A stretch of 64,000 bases of DNA from G963664935 sp963664935 (GTDB lineage: Bacteria > Pseudomonadota > Gammaproteobacteria > Methylococcales > G963664935), in contig CAXXSE010000001.1 in the NCBI GenBank assembly GCA_963664935.2, forward strand, positions 369,267-433,266, in the 5' to 3' direction. The translations under genes and the position numbers were made by a program. The notes beneath the pieces are model-generated. The model was not told where the DNA came from, made no database searches, and saw nothing but the letters and a program-made list of their open reading frames with translations. Shown one piece after another: positions 7,244 to 15,917 of the stretch. The first letter of the stretch is position 1; every line of letters starts with the position of its first letter.

Positions 7244-8605
7244 CTACGCCAATAATCGTTCAATATCCAGAAAAAACGCAAGCCCCATCAACGAAACCAG
7301 AAGAGCGATGCCTACCTGCTGGCCGATCAATTGGGCATGCTCCGATACCGGACTGCCCTTAATCGCTTCGATCAGGAAGAAAAACAAATGCCCTCCGTCG
7401 AGTACCGGGATTGGTAAAAGGTTGAGAACACCTAAACTGATGCTGACAAGCGCCAGAAACTTACAAAACTGTATGAATCCCACGCTGGCCGATTCCCCGG
7501 CGTATTGAGCTATACTGATCGGGCCGCTTAAATTTTCAACCGAAGCCCTGCCAACTAACATTCGACCGACCATCTTTAATGTCAAAACAGAAAAATCGAC
7601 CGTTCTGGAAACAGCTGCGCCAAAGCCTTCAACAATACCTAAACGATATTCTACCTGGGTACGCTGGTAAAGATCGGGAGGCACGGTCACACTCGCTCCG
7701 ATTCTGCCTACGGTTTCATCGCCGGATGCTATTGCTTCAGGGTGTAAAACAATCGGAAGGTTGACGCCGTCCCGTTCAATAATTATATTTAAGTCCACTT
7801 CAGGATGGCCGCGAACATACGCCACCCAATGGGACCATGTTTCTATTTTTACCCCATCCGCGCTAAGAACCAGGTCACCCTTAAGCAAACCAGCTTTGGC
7901 AGCGGGACCACCCTCTTGTACCGAATCAATTTTCGGTGGTAATACCGGTTCCCATGGGGTAAAACCTAATTGCTCTTTCAATAATTCCGGTTTATCCCGA
8001 ATCCGCGAAGGTACGGACAAAATTCGAGTGGCAGTTTGTTCATCTTCCGACCTGACATCAATTTTTATGTCGCCCTGCTCTAAGATGACGATAAGTAATC
8101 GACTCATGGCAACATTCCAGGTCGGCGTATCCCGTCCCGCGATTTTTAATATTTCGTCGCCTTCCTTGAATCCTGATTGGGCGGCCAAAGTACCGGAATC
8201 AACGGATCCCAAAATTGGACGTATTCCGATTTCTCCCGTGCAGAAAACAATCCAATAGAGCAGTACCGCCAACAACAGATTAAAAACCGGGCCCGCCAAT
8301 ACTACCGCGGTTCGAACTGAAAGCGATTGACGGTTAAACGCATGGGGTAAATCCGCCGCGGTTACGTCGCCTTCGCGTTCATCGACCATTTTTACGTAGC
8401 CACCCAGAGGCACGGCAGCCAAAATAAACTCGGTTGAGTCAGAATTTTCCTGGTACGACCACAGCCGTTTCCCGAAACCGATGGAAAAACAAATAACCTT
8501 AACACCGAGTCTACGAGCAACCCAAAAATGGCCGAACTCGTGAATGGTAATCAATACGCCAAGTGCTAGAACGAAGAAGAATATGGTGTGCGCAACATCG
8601 CCCAT
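7244..8605 (-). CDS. rseP: RseP, site-2 zinc metalloprotease of the sigma-E pathway
   Basis: The start chosen is MGDVAHTIFF, whose ATG begins one base after the dxr stop; a longer reading into dxr is only overlap. The 453-residue inner-membrane protein carries the zinc motif H22-E-F-G-H26 in the first transmembrane helix, two periplasmic PDZ domains (GSVDSGTLAAQSGFKEGDEI and VQEGGPAAKAGLLKGDLVLS) and the second catalytic motif LDGG near residue 402. It cuts anti-sigma factor RseA after DegS during envelope stress. Length is normal for the family. bamA, the usual downstream neighbour, is replaced by dsbC. Confidence 0.95.
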   Translation of the reverse strand: MGDVAHTIFFFVLALGVLITIHEFGHFWVARRLGVKVICFSIGFGKRLWSYQENSDSTEFILAAVPLGGYVKMVDEREGDVTAADLPHAFNRQSLSVRTAVVLAGPVFNLLLAVLLYWIVFCTGEIGIRPILGSVDSGTLAAQSGFKEGDEILKIAGRDTPTWNVAMSRLLIVILEQGDIKIDVRSEDEQTATRILSVPSRIRDKPELLKEQLGFTPWEPVLPPKIDSVQEGGPAAKAGLLKGDLVLSADGVKIETWSHWVAYVRGHPEVDLNIIIERDGVNLPIVLHPEAIASGDETVGRIGASVTVPPDLYQRTQVEYRLGIVEGFGAAVSRTVDFSVLTLKMVGRMLVGRASVENLSGPISIAQYAGESASVGFIQFCKFLALVSISLGVLNLLPIPVLDGGHLFFFLIEAIKGSPVSEHAQLIGQQVGIALLVSLMGLAFFLDIERLLA

Positions 8606-8606
8606 T

Positions 8607-9794
8607 TCAATGATACCTGGAGGAATTAATGAATTTTTCTGAAATTTGTCTGGCTTTACGATCCGATTCGAGAACCATCTCAATACTGTCCGCCGAATTT
8701 TGCGGATATGAATTCAGGGTATGGTCAACGGTGTCGGCGATCTCGGTAAAACCGATCCGCCGCCCTAAAAATGCCGCCACCGCAACCTCATTTGCCGCAT
8801 TGAGCACCGCCGGTATTATTCCCCCTGCTCTAACGGCCTGACGCGCAAGCCTTAAACAAGGAAACCGTATTTCATCCGGGGGTTCAAAATCCAATCGTTT
8901 GACGTCTAGAAGATTTAAAGGTTCCGCACCCGATTCAAAACGATCCGGCCAAGCTAAAGCGTGGGCAATGGGAATCCGCATATCCGGATTACCCATCTGG
9001 GCCAATACCGTTCCATCGACGTAATCCACCATGGAATGAATCACACTTTGCGGATGGATCACCACCTCTATATTTTCATCCGAAAGCGAAAAGAGAAGGC
9101 AGGCTTCGATTAACTCCAACCCTTTGTTCATCATTGTAGCCGAATCCACCGATATTTTTTGCCCCATATCCCAATTGGGATGGGCGACGGCCTGTTCCGG
9201 AGTGACTTTAAGCAGTTGATCCAACGGGGTTGTCCGAAATGGCCCGCCCGAGGCTGTCAATAAAATCCGCCTCACTTCCTTCACAGTGCGCCCGGCTTGA
9301 TAGTTTGGAGGCATGCATTGAAAAATCGCATTATGTTCGCTGTCGATGGGTAACAGTTGCGCGCCTGATTGGGTAACAGCCTCCATAAAGAGGATGCCAG
9401 ACATGACAAGGGCTTCCTTGTTAGCCAACAATACACATTTTCCGGCGCGAGCCGCGGCCAGGGTTGGGATCAAGCCCGCGGCGCCGACAATTGCCGCCAT
9501 CACCGAATCGACCTGGGGTAGCTGTACCACTTCTTCCAAAGCCTGGATACCGGATAATACGGCGACATTCAACGTTGACGAATCTTTCAACCGTTGTTTT
9601 AGAATATCTGCCTGTGTACGGTCGACGACAACCGCGAAATCGGGTTTATGGGCCAAGCATTGCTTAAATAGTTCCTCGATGTTTTTGTGTGCGGTGAGTG
9701 AAACCACCCGGTAAAGGTCAGGATGTCTGGCAATGACATCCAGCGTGTTTATACCGATGGAGCCCGTAGACCCTAAGACACAAATACCTTTCAC
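8607..9794 (-). CDS. dxr: 1-deoxy-D-xylulose 5-phosphate reductoisomerase
   Basis: The 395-residue cytosolic enzyme converts DXP to MEP with NADPH and Mg, the committed step of isoprenoid synthesis by the non-mevalonate route. The NADPH-binding loop GSTGSIGINTLDVI is at the start. The metal-binding region has DSEHNAIFQ, and the substrate-binding loop is HPNWDMGQKISVDSATMMNK. It overlaps the end of cdsA by four bases and is followed at once by rseP, the usual gammaproteobacterial order. No lesion is seen. Confidence 0.96.
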   Translation of the reverse strand: MKGICVLGSTGSIGINTLDVIARHPDLYRVVSLTAHKNIEELFKQCLAHKPDFAVVVDRTQADILKQRLKDSSTLNVAVLSGIQALEEVVQLPQVDSVMAAIVGAAGLIPTLAAARAGKCVLLANKEALVMSGILFMEAVTQSGAQLLPIDSEHNAIFQCMPPNYQAGRTVKEVRRILLTASGGPFRTTPLDQLLKVTPEQAVAHPNWDMGQKISVDSATMMNKGLELIEACLLFSLSDENIEVVIHPQSVIHSMVDYVDGTVLAQMGNPDMRIPIAHALAWPDRFESGAEPLNLLDVKRLDFEPPDEIRFPCLRLARQAVRAGGIIPAVLNAANEVAVAAFLGRRIGFTEIADTVDHTLNSYPQNSADSIEMVLESDRKARQISEKFINSSRYH

Positions 9795-10660
9795 AGATAA
9801 TTTTCACTCATCAAAACGAGGCCCAGATAAAATATCGGAACGGCGGCAATCAGGCTATCTATGCGATCAAGCACCCCACCATGACCGGGCAAGATCCGGC
9901 CACTGTCCTTTACACCACGCCAGCGTTTGACCAAGCTTTCGAATAAATCGCCACTGACGGAAAACATCACGGTCAGCAACGATAGCAAAATAAAATCCAT
10001 GGTTCTTTGGACGCCCAAACCCAGGATTTGACAAGCAACAACAGCGTAAAGAATCGTAACGGCAAGTGCCCCGTATAAACCAGCTACGGTTTTCCCGGGA
10101 CTAATTTCGGGAGACAATTTTGTTTTCCCCCAACGCTTTCCAGCGAAATACGCCGCTATATCGGCGCACCAGATCAAACAAAGAAAAAACAGTATGGTAT
10201 CGGTGCCATAAAAATACAGCCTAGTCATATAAACACAAGCCATTACCAAAACAAACCAACCTACAATTAATTTTGTTCTTCGCTTGGGTCTCAGTTTCAA
10301 CATTTTTCCTGGAAAATGCTTCAAGACTACACTGATGAAAATCCACCAGAGTACCACTGGGATAACGATCCAATCAATAACTCCGGAATATTCTATTAAT
10401 TGGGTCGTTTCCATCAAACTCGAAATCAGATCGATTAACCCGGACCAAGAGTACAACGAAAATACACCCAGAGCAGTCACCCCGACAAACACAATCCGAA
10501 GCACGATAGATTTCAAGTCAGCCAAATCCGACCACTCCCAGGCAGCCAATAACATGACAAAACCAATAAAAAGTGCATAGGAATCGTAAGATGATTTTAA
10601 TATGGCGAGAACAGTAAGAAGAACCAGGATAATCGCTGTCAGAATTCGGTATTTAAGCAT
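9791..10660 (-). CDS. cdsA: Phosphatidate cytidylyltransferase
   Basis: The 289-residue polytopic membrane protein ends with the family signature DSGRILPGHGGVLDRIDSL, preceded by SGDLFESLVKR. It makes CDP-diacylglycerol from phosphatidate and CTP, the branch point to all membrane phospholipids. About seven or eight hydrophobic segments are visible. It lies between uppS and dxr; the 4-base overlap with dxr suggests coupling. A gap of 229 bp separates it from uppS, longer than usual. Confidence 0.95.
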   Translation of the reverse strand: MLKYRILTAIILVLLTVLAILKSSYDSYALFIGFVMLLAAWEWSDLADLKSIVLRIVFVGVTALGVFSLYSWSGLIDLISSLMETTQLIEYSGVIDWIVIPVVLWWIFISVVLKHFPGKMLKLRPKRRTKLIVGWFVLVMACVYMTRLYFYGTDTILFFLCLIWCADIAAYFAGKRWGKTKLSPEISPGKTVAGLYGALAVTILYAVVACQILGLGVQRTMDFILLSLLTVMFSVSGDLFESLVKRWRGVKDSGRILPGHGGVLDRIDSLIAAVPIFYLGLVLMSENYL

Positions 10661-10889
10661 TTTTTGTTTTTAGGTTTCTGGAAAATTAAACGACCGGGAT
10701 TGCGCCGGATAGGGCTTCTTCGTATTCAACGCCTGCTCTGCACTCGATACGAGCGCGTGTTAAGGAGCGCATAGTGGGCCTTGTGGCGTAACACGGAAGA
10801 CGGAGCCATAGACAAGCAAATCTGGTAGCGTAAATTTTGCAAGATGCCTTATTAAATGGAACCGATTGATGGAAATTATTTGGCTGATT

Positions 10890-11654
10890 CTATCCGACTT
10901 TCGCTTCAATTTGATCACCGGTATAACCAAACCGCCGTTCCCGTCCAGCGTAATCATCGATCGCTTGTTGAAACGCATTTTCATCAAAGTCAGGCCATAG
11001 CGCAGGTGTGAAATAGAGCTCCGTATAAGCCAACTGCCACAGCATGAAATTACTGATTCTTTTTTCCCCACCGGTCCGTATAAATAGGTCGGGCTCGGGA
11101 AGGTCGGAAAAAGATAAATGTGATTGGAAGTCCTCTTCAGAAATCTCCGAGGCCTTTAACTCCCCGCGTTCCACTAATTCGGCGAGCTTTCGAAAGGCTT
11201 GAGCGATATCCCACCGGCCGCCGTAATTGGCTGCGATGATCAATGTCAAACGCGCACCGTTTTTTGTTACTTCCTCCGATTCGGAAATTTTCGATTGCAG
11301 GCGTGGAGTAAGGGCGTTGCGGTTTCCAATGAATTTCAAGCAAACACCTTTTTTTAATAGCTTCGCCGTTTCCCGCTTCAAAACCAGAGAAAACAAATTC
11401 ATCAGGAGCGCAACTTCCTTCGGTGGCCTGCGCCAATTTTCACTACTGAACGCGAATAGTGTCAGGACCCCAATTCCATTATCGATACAAAAATCAACCG
11501 CTTTTCGTAACGATTCGACACCGGCATGATGTCCTGCTATCCGAGGCAATTTACGCTGCTTGGCCCAACGTCCGTTGCCATCCATAATGATTGCGATATG
11601 CTGGGGCAAACTTACGATGTGTTGGGGACCTGTTTTTTTCATTAAAGTCTTCAA
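10890..11654 (-). CDS. uppS: Undecaprenyl diphosphate synthase (cis-prenyltransferase)
   Basis: The 254-residue protein has the catalytic aspartate D25 in IAIIMDGNGRWAK, the FAFSSENWRRP motif and the diphosphate-binding DLFIRTGGEKRISNFMLWQL segment. It condenses eight isopentenyl units onto farnesyl diphosphate to give the C55 carrier of peptidoglycan and O-antigen synthesis. The start could also be the methionine at codon 5. It belongs to the rpsB-to-rseP cluster; its substrate path begins with Dxr nearby. Confidence 0.95.
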   Translation of the reverse strand: MKTLMKKTGPQHIVSLPQHIAIIMDGNGRWAKQRKLPRIAGHHAGVESLRKAVDFCIDNGIGVLTLFAFSSENWRRPPKEVALLMNLFSLVLKRETAKLLKKGVCLKFIGNRNALTPRLQSKISESEEVTKNGARLTLIIAANYGGRWDIAQAFRKLAELVERGELKASEISEEDFQSHLSFSDLPEPDLFIRTGGEKRISNFMLWQLAYTELYFTPALWPDFDENAFQQAIDDYAGRERRFGYTGDQIEAKVG

Positions 11655-11733
11655 AGAGTTTTGGCCTAATTTGCCCTCGCGTCAATCAAAGGACTGCCTT
11701 TTAAAACTTCTTTTGTAAAGAAAAATCCAAGGA

Positions 11734-12291
11734 TTAAATAGAAAGCAATTCCGCCTCTTTTTTCTCTAAGAGGACGTCAATTTCCTTGATGAATCTATCC
11801 GTCAACTGTTGAATTTTTTCTTCACCGCGGTGTTCGTCATCTTTTCCGACTATTTTTTCCTTCAATGCTTCCTTAAGTTCCGCATTCCCATCACGACGAA
11901 TGTTACGAATCGCTACCTTTGCGGTTTCAGCCTCATGCCTGACTAATTTTACGAATTCCCGGCGCCGTTCTTCAGTAAGAGCGGGTAAGGGTACTCGAAT
12001 AACGGTGCCCGATGTAATCGGGTTTAAGCCAAGACCGGAGGTCATCAAAGCCTTTTCTATTGCTTGGACCATGGGTTTTTCCCACGGTGTAATACTTAAT
12101 GTCCGAGAATCTTCCACAGCGACGTTGGCAACCTGAGCCAAAGGCGTATCGGCACCGTAGTACGATACGTGAATATGATCCAGTAAACTTGTATGCGCCC
12201 GTCCAGTCCGAATTTTGGATAATTCGTGCTTTAAGGATTCAACGCTTTTGGCCATTCGGGTCGACGCATGTTTTTGAATATCATCGATCAT
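11734..12291 (-). CDS. frr: Ribosome recycling factor
   Basis: The start MIDDIQKHASTRM at 12291 gives the usual 185 residues. An upstream in-frame ATG at 12303 adds only four codons, whereas a good ribosome site (GGAG) sits about seven bases before the chosen one. The protein has the tRNA-mimic features ELSKIRTGRAHTSLLDHI and VRHEAETAKVAIRNIRRDGN. With EF-G it splits the post-termination ribosome. The start overlaps the last 11 bases of pyrH, suggesting translational coupling. Confidence 0.95.
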   Translation of the reverse strand: MIDDIQKHASTRMAKSVESLKHELSKIRTGRAHTSLLDHIHVSYYGADTPLAQVANVAVEDSRTLSITPWEKPMVQAIEKALMTSGLGLNPITSGTVIRVPLPALTEERRREFVKLVRHEAETAKVAIRNIRRDGNAELKEALKEKIVGKDDEHRGEEKIQQLTDRFIKEIDVLLEKKEAELLSI

Positions 12292-13018
12292 GTCTTTCTC
12301 CATTATGAATTAACGACCCGATGTTTTCCCCTTGCATCAGACGCTTTAATGCACCGGAATCAAAAATATTCATTACTCTTAAGGGCATGTTGTGGTCCCG
12401 GCAAAGTACTAAAGCGGTGGCGTCCATGACGTTAAGTTTTTGATGTAAAGCTTCGTCGAATGTGAGACAGGAATAAAATTCGGCGTGGCTATCCGTTAGC
12501 GGGTCGGCTGAATAAACGCCATCCACCTTGGTTGCTTTGATCAAAATTTCAGCCTCAATCTCCATCGCGCGCAAACTTGCCGCGGAATCCGTTGTGAAAA
12601 AAGGATTTCCGGTACCCGCCGCAAAAATAACCACACGGCCTTTTTCCAGATGCCGTACCGCACGGCGCCTGATGTAATCCTCGCAGACCTGATGTATTTT
12701 AATGGCCGACATAACCCGCACGGGCTGCCCCCGCTTTTCCAATACATCTTGTAACGCCAGAGCATTGATGACCGTGGCCAACATTCCCATGTGATCGCCC
12801 GTTACACGATCTAACCCTTCCGCGGCTTTTTCCGAACCCCGGATGATATTCCCTCCACCGATGACTAATCCTACCTGGACCCCGGCTTCGCACAGTTCCT
12901 GGATCTCCATGGCCAAGCGTGTAGCTATCGAGGCATCTATACCACTTGGGCCTGAACCCATCAACGCTTCACCACTCAATTTAAGCAAGATCCTACGAAA
13001 TACCGGGGCGTTGTTCAT
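12281..13018 (-). CDS. pyrH: Uridylate kinase
   Basis: The 245-residue protein begins with the nucleotide-binding FRRILLKLSGEALMG and has GLVIGGGNIIRG, the UMP-binding FAAGTGNPFFTTDSAASLRA region and TKVDGVYSADP. It phosphorylates UMP to UDP in pyrimidine synthesis; bacterial PyrH is a hexamer activated by GTP. It sits between tsf and frr in the classical translation-and-lipid cluster. No lesion is seen. Confidence 0.96.
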   Translation of the reverse strand: MNNAPVFRRILLKLSGEALMGSGPSGIDASIATRLAMEIQELCEAGVQVGLVIGGGNIIRGSEKAAEGLDRVTGDHMGMLATVINALALQDVLEKRGQPVRVMSAIKIHQVCEDYIRRRAVRHLEKGRVVIFAAGTGNPFFTTDSAASLRAMEIEAEILIKATKVDGVYSADPLTDSHAEFYSCLTFDEALHQKLNVMDATALVLCRDHNMPLRVMNIFDSGALKRLMQGENIGSLIHNGERHDR

Positions 13019-13092
13019 TTTTATTCAAGATTAAAAAGTCTGCTGATGGATCGTTTACAAATCATCGATGCTGTCTTCGGCACCCTATGCCA

Positions 13093-13977
13093 TTAGCCTC
13101 CGCGCGCCTGCGCCATAACTTCTTCGGCAAAATTTTCCTGCTTTTTTTCGATTCCTTCACCGACTTCGAAGCGTATAAAACGAATGGCGGTTGCTCCACG
13201 TTCCTTTAACAATTGGCCGACATCCTTATCGGAATCCTTTACGAAAGGTTGACCGATCAGGGTGATTTCGCGAAGAAACTTTTTAAGTCGACCCTGTATC
13301 ATCTTTTCTATGATCTCCTTCGGTTTGCCGCTTTGCTCAGCTTGCCCAATCAAAATTTCCTTTTCTTTGCTCATTGTTTCAGCGGGAACGTTTCCTTCGT
13401 CTACACAAACCGGACGGCATGCCGCAACATGCATAGCTATATCTTTGCCAAGATTGTCGTCACCCCCTTCTAATTCCACAAGCACGCCAATTCTGCCGCC
13501 ATGCAGGTAGTTAGAAATTAGCCCATTGGTCGTTGTGTATCGGTCAAAACGCCTTATGTTGATATTTTCACCCAATTTCGCAATCAGATGGCGGCGTGTT
13601 TCTTCGATTGATTCAGCGGAATTTGCCGCAGGCATCGCCAACAATTCATCCACATTCGCAACCTCCGAATTTAACACCCGCTCCACGACCATAGCCGCGA
13701 AACTTTGAAAATCGTCCGCTTTGGCAACAAAATCGGTTTCACTATTGATTTCGACCATCGCGGCTTTTTTGCCGTCACTGCTGGTCTTTATCGTGATACT
13801 ACCTTCGGCGGCGGTACGGCCCGATTTTTTATCCGCCTTGGCTAAACCCGACTTACGCATTTCACTGATCGCGGCTTCCAAATCCCCATTGCTTTGAACC
13901 AATGCTTTTTTACACTCCATCATCCCCGAACCAGTGCGTTCGCGCAGCTCTTTAACCATCGCCGCTGTAATTTTCAT
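13093..13977 (-). CDS. tsf: Elongation factor Ts
   Basis: The 294-residue protein starts ITAAMVKELRERTGSGMMEC, the UBA-like amino-terminal helix and TGSGMMECKKAL motif that contacts EF-Tu. It also has EINSETDFVAK in the core. It is the guanine-nucleotide exchange factor of EF-Tu. It follows rpsB after 68 bp, as in most bacteria, and is probably cotranscribed with it. Length matches the proteobacterial form. Confidence 0.97.
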   Translation of the reverse strand: MKITAAMVKELRERTGSGMMECKKALVQSNGDLEAAISEMRKSGLAKADKKSGRTAAEGSITIKTSSDGKKAAMVEINSETDFVAKADDFQSFAAMVVERVLNSEVANVDELLAMPAANSAESIEETRRHLIAKLGENINIRRFDRYTTTNGLISNYLHGGRIGVLVELEGGDDNLGKDIAMHVAACRPVCVDEGNVPAETMSKEKEILIGQAEQSGKPKEIIEKMIQGRLKKFLREITLIGQPFVKDSDKDVGQLLKERGATAIRFIRFEVGEGIEKKQENFAEEVMAQARGG

Positions 13978-14045
13978 TACTTTTATCCTCTACTTTTTAC
14001 TTTTAAAATGATAGCAAACAACATGCTTCAATTAAGCATTTTGTT

Positions 14046-14819
14046 TTACTCGGCGGGCTTTTCCGCATCCGGAGCCTCTTCGGAAGTTGAATCCAATTCG
14101 ACGAATTCATCCTCTTCAACTTTGGCATCCACGACATTCGACTTACCCTCTAAAATCGCATCGGCGGCATTTTCAACAAAAAGCTGAAGTGCCCGGATAG
14201 AATCGTCATTACCCGGAATCATAAAATCCACATCCGCTGGTGTATTGTTGGTGTCAACAATCCCGACAATGGGGATGCCCAATTTTTTTGCCTCGAATAT
14301 CGCATTTTTTTCGTACCCGACATCGGTGACGAACAACGCGTCTGGAAGTTCGTTCATTTCTTTAATTCCACCAAGGCTTCTTTCAAGCTTTTCCATTTCC
14401 CTCTTTAAACCGAGCGCTTCTTTTTTACTGAAGCGCTGCGACAAAGAGCCGTCTTCCTCCATCGCTTCGAGTTCTTTCAAACGGTTGACCGACCGCTTAA
14501 TGGTTTTATAATTCGTCAGCATACCTCCGAGCCAACGGTAATTGACGTAGGGCATTCCACAACGAATGGATTGGTCCGTGATGATTTGCCTGGCCGCTTT
14601 CTTCGTGCCCACAAAAAGGATATTGCCTTTATTAGCCGAAATTTGGGTAAGGTAGGCCATTGCCTCATTGAACATCGGCAATGTCTTTTCCAAATTAATA
14701 ATATGGATTCGACTTCGCGCCCCAAAGATATATGGGGCCATCTTAGGATTCCAGTAACGGGTCTGATGACCGAAATGAACGCCAGCTTCTAACATCTGGC
14801 GCATGGTGACAGCTGTCAT
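14046..14819 (-). CDS. rpsB: 30S ribosomal protein S2
   Basis: The 257-residue protein begins VTMRQMLEAGVHFGHQTRYW and contains NPKMAPYIFGARSRIHIINL and GIVDTNNTPADVDFMIPGND, all S2 hallmarks. The acidic tail (VEEDEFVELDSTSEEAPDAE) is longer than in E. coli. S2 joins late on the 30S platform and is needed for S1 binding. It is the first gene of the leftward cluster, divergent from map. A GGAG ribosome site lies nine bases upstream. Confidence 0.97.
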   Translation of the reverse strand: MTAVTMRQMLEAGVHFGHQTRYWNPKMAPYIFGARSRIHIINLEKTLPMFNEAMAYLTQISANKGNILFVGTKKAARQIITDQSIRCGMPYVNYRWLGGMLTNYKTIKRSVNRLKELEAMEEDGSLSQRFSKKEALGLKREMEKLERSLGGIKEMNELPDALFVTDVGYEKNAIFEAKKLGIPIVGIVDTNNTPADVDFMIPGNDDSIRALQLFVENAADAILEGKSNVVDAKVEEDEFVELDSTSEEAPDAEKPAE

Positions 14820-15128
14820 AAAAATTTCTCCAATAATAACACCATGTCTGCTAATGCTTTGGTTAGCAAATACGGCATAGAATACATCGTTTGATTCCAG
14901 TAGAATCGAGTTAGATGAATTCTAAAGGGTTAGGCCTCCACATGCCCCACCCGGAAACCAACCTTCAAAAAGCTCTCCTAGGATAAATAATCAACCTCGG
15001 GAAAGCCTATCAGCTGACACCCAACCGAATGTGACGACACGTGTGTGAATTAATTGCCAAAATGGGCGATGCTTTATACCATAAATAGATTTTCCCAACA
15101 ATCCATCCACAAAAAAAAGCTGTTATCA
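14820..15128. promoter_or_regulatory. Divergent rpsB / map intergenic region with rpsB leader hairpin
   Basis: This 309-bp gap should hold promoters for both directions. On the rpsB side the minus-strand leader carries TTGCTAACCAAAGCATTAGCA at about 14850-14870, in which TGCTAA and TTAGCA form a short perfect hairpin a little upstream of the ribosome site. Gammaproteobacterial rpsB leaders are known to be autoregulated by S2 through a structured RNA, so this is a candidate. No strong promoter hexamers stood out. Confidence 0.4.
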
Positions 15129-15917
15129 ATGAGTGTTTCGATAAAAAACCAGGCCGAAATAACGAAAATGCAGGTTGTCGGGCGATTGGCCGCCGAAGTC
15201 TTGGATATGATCTCTCCCCATGTCGTTCCGGGTATAACCACCAGTGAACTCAATGAAATTTGTCACGACTATATCGTCAACGAACAGAAGCTTATCCCGG
15301 CCCCTCTTAACTATAAAGGGTTTCCGAAGTCTATTTGTACTTCGGTCAATCACCAAGTATGCCATGGCATACCAGGCAAAAAGAAGCTCAAAAATGGCGA
15401 TATTCTCAATTTAGATGTTACCGTAATCAAAGATGGGTACCATGGCGATACCAGTAAGATGTTTACGGTGGGTGAAGCTTCGATTCTCGCCAAGCGTTTA
15501 ATCAAAATCACTCAGGAAGCCATGTACATTGGTATTAACGAGGTAAAACCAGGTATCCGCCTCGGCCGGATCGGACACGCCATTCAACGATTCGCCGAAT
15601 CCAAGGGCTATTCCGTCGTACGTGAATTCTGTGGTCACGGCATCGGCCGTGTTTTTCATGAAGAACCCCAAGTTCTGCATTATGGCAAAGCCGATACCGG
15701 TTTGGTGCTTCAACCGGGGTTAATTTTTACTATTGAACCGATGATCAATGCCGGAAAAAGGCATGTTAAAGTCCTATACGATGGGTGGACCGCCGTCACA
15801 AAAGATCGAAGTTTGTCCGCTCAATGGGAGCACACCATACTGGTTACGGAAACCGGCTTTGAAATTCTCACTCTGCGTGAAGAAGAAAATGTCTCAAAAC
15901 ACGATATTGCCAATTAG
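15129..15917 (+). CDS. map: Type I methionine aminopeptidase
   Basis: The start MSVSIKNQAEITKMQ at 15129 aligns with the known amino terminus and gives 262 residues; a longer frame begins upstream at 15054 but adds unconserved sequence. The metal ligands are all visible: the two aspartates in LDVTVIKDGYHGDTSKMF, the histidine in CGHGIGRVFHEEP, and glutamates in FTIEPM and QWEHTI. It removes the initiator methionine from new proteins in the cytosol. It is divergent from rpsB and overlaps the start of glnD by 29 bases. Confidence 0.95.
   Translation: MSVSIKNQAEITKMQVVGRLAAEVLDMISPHVVPGITTSELNEICHDYIVNEQKLIPAPLNYKGFPKSICTSVNHQVCHGIPGKKKLKNGDILNLDVTVIKDGYHGDTSKMFTVGEASILAKRLIKITQEAMYIGINEVKPGIRLGRIGHAIQRFAESKGYSVVREFCGHGIGRVFHEEPQVLHYGKADTGLVLQPGLIFTIEPMINAGKRHVKVLYDGWTAVTKDRSLSAQWEHTILVTETGFEILTLREEENVSKHDIAN

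Noticed and set aside
14820..15128. Riboswitch upstream of map
   Set aside because: No conserved aptamer motif was seen; the region is too short and unstructured apart from the rpsB-side hairpin.
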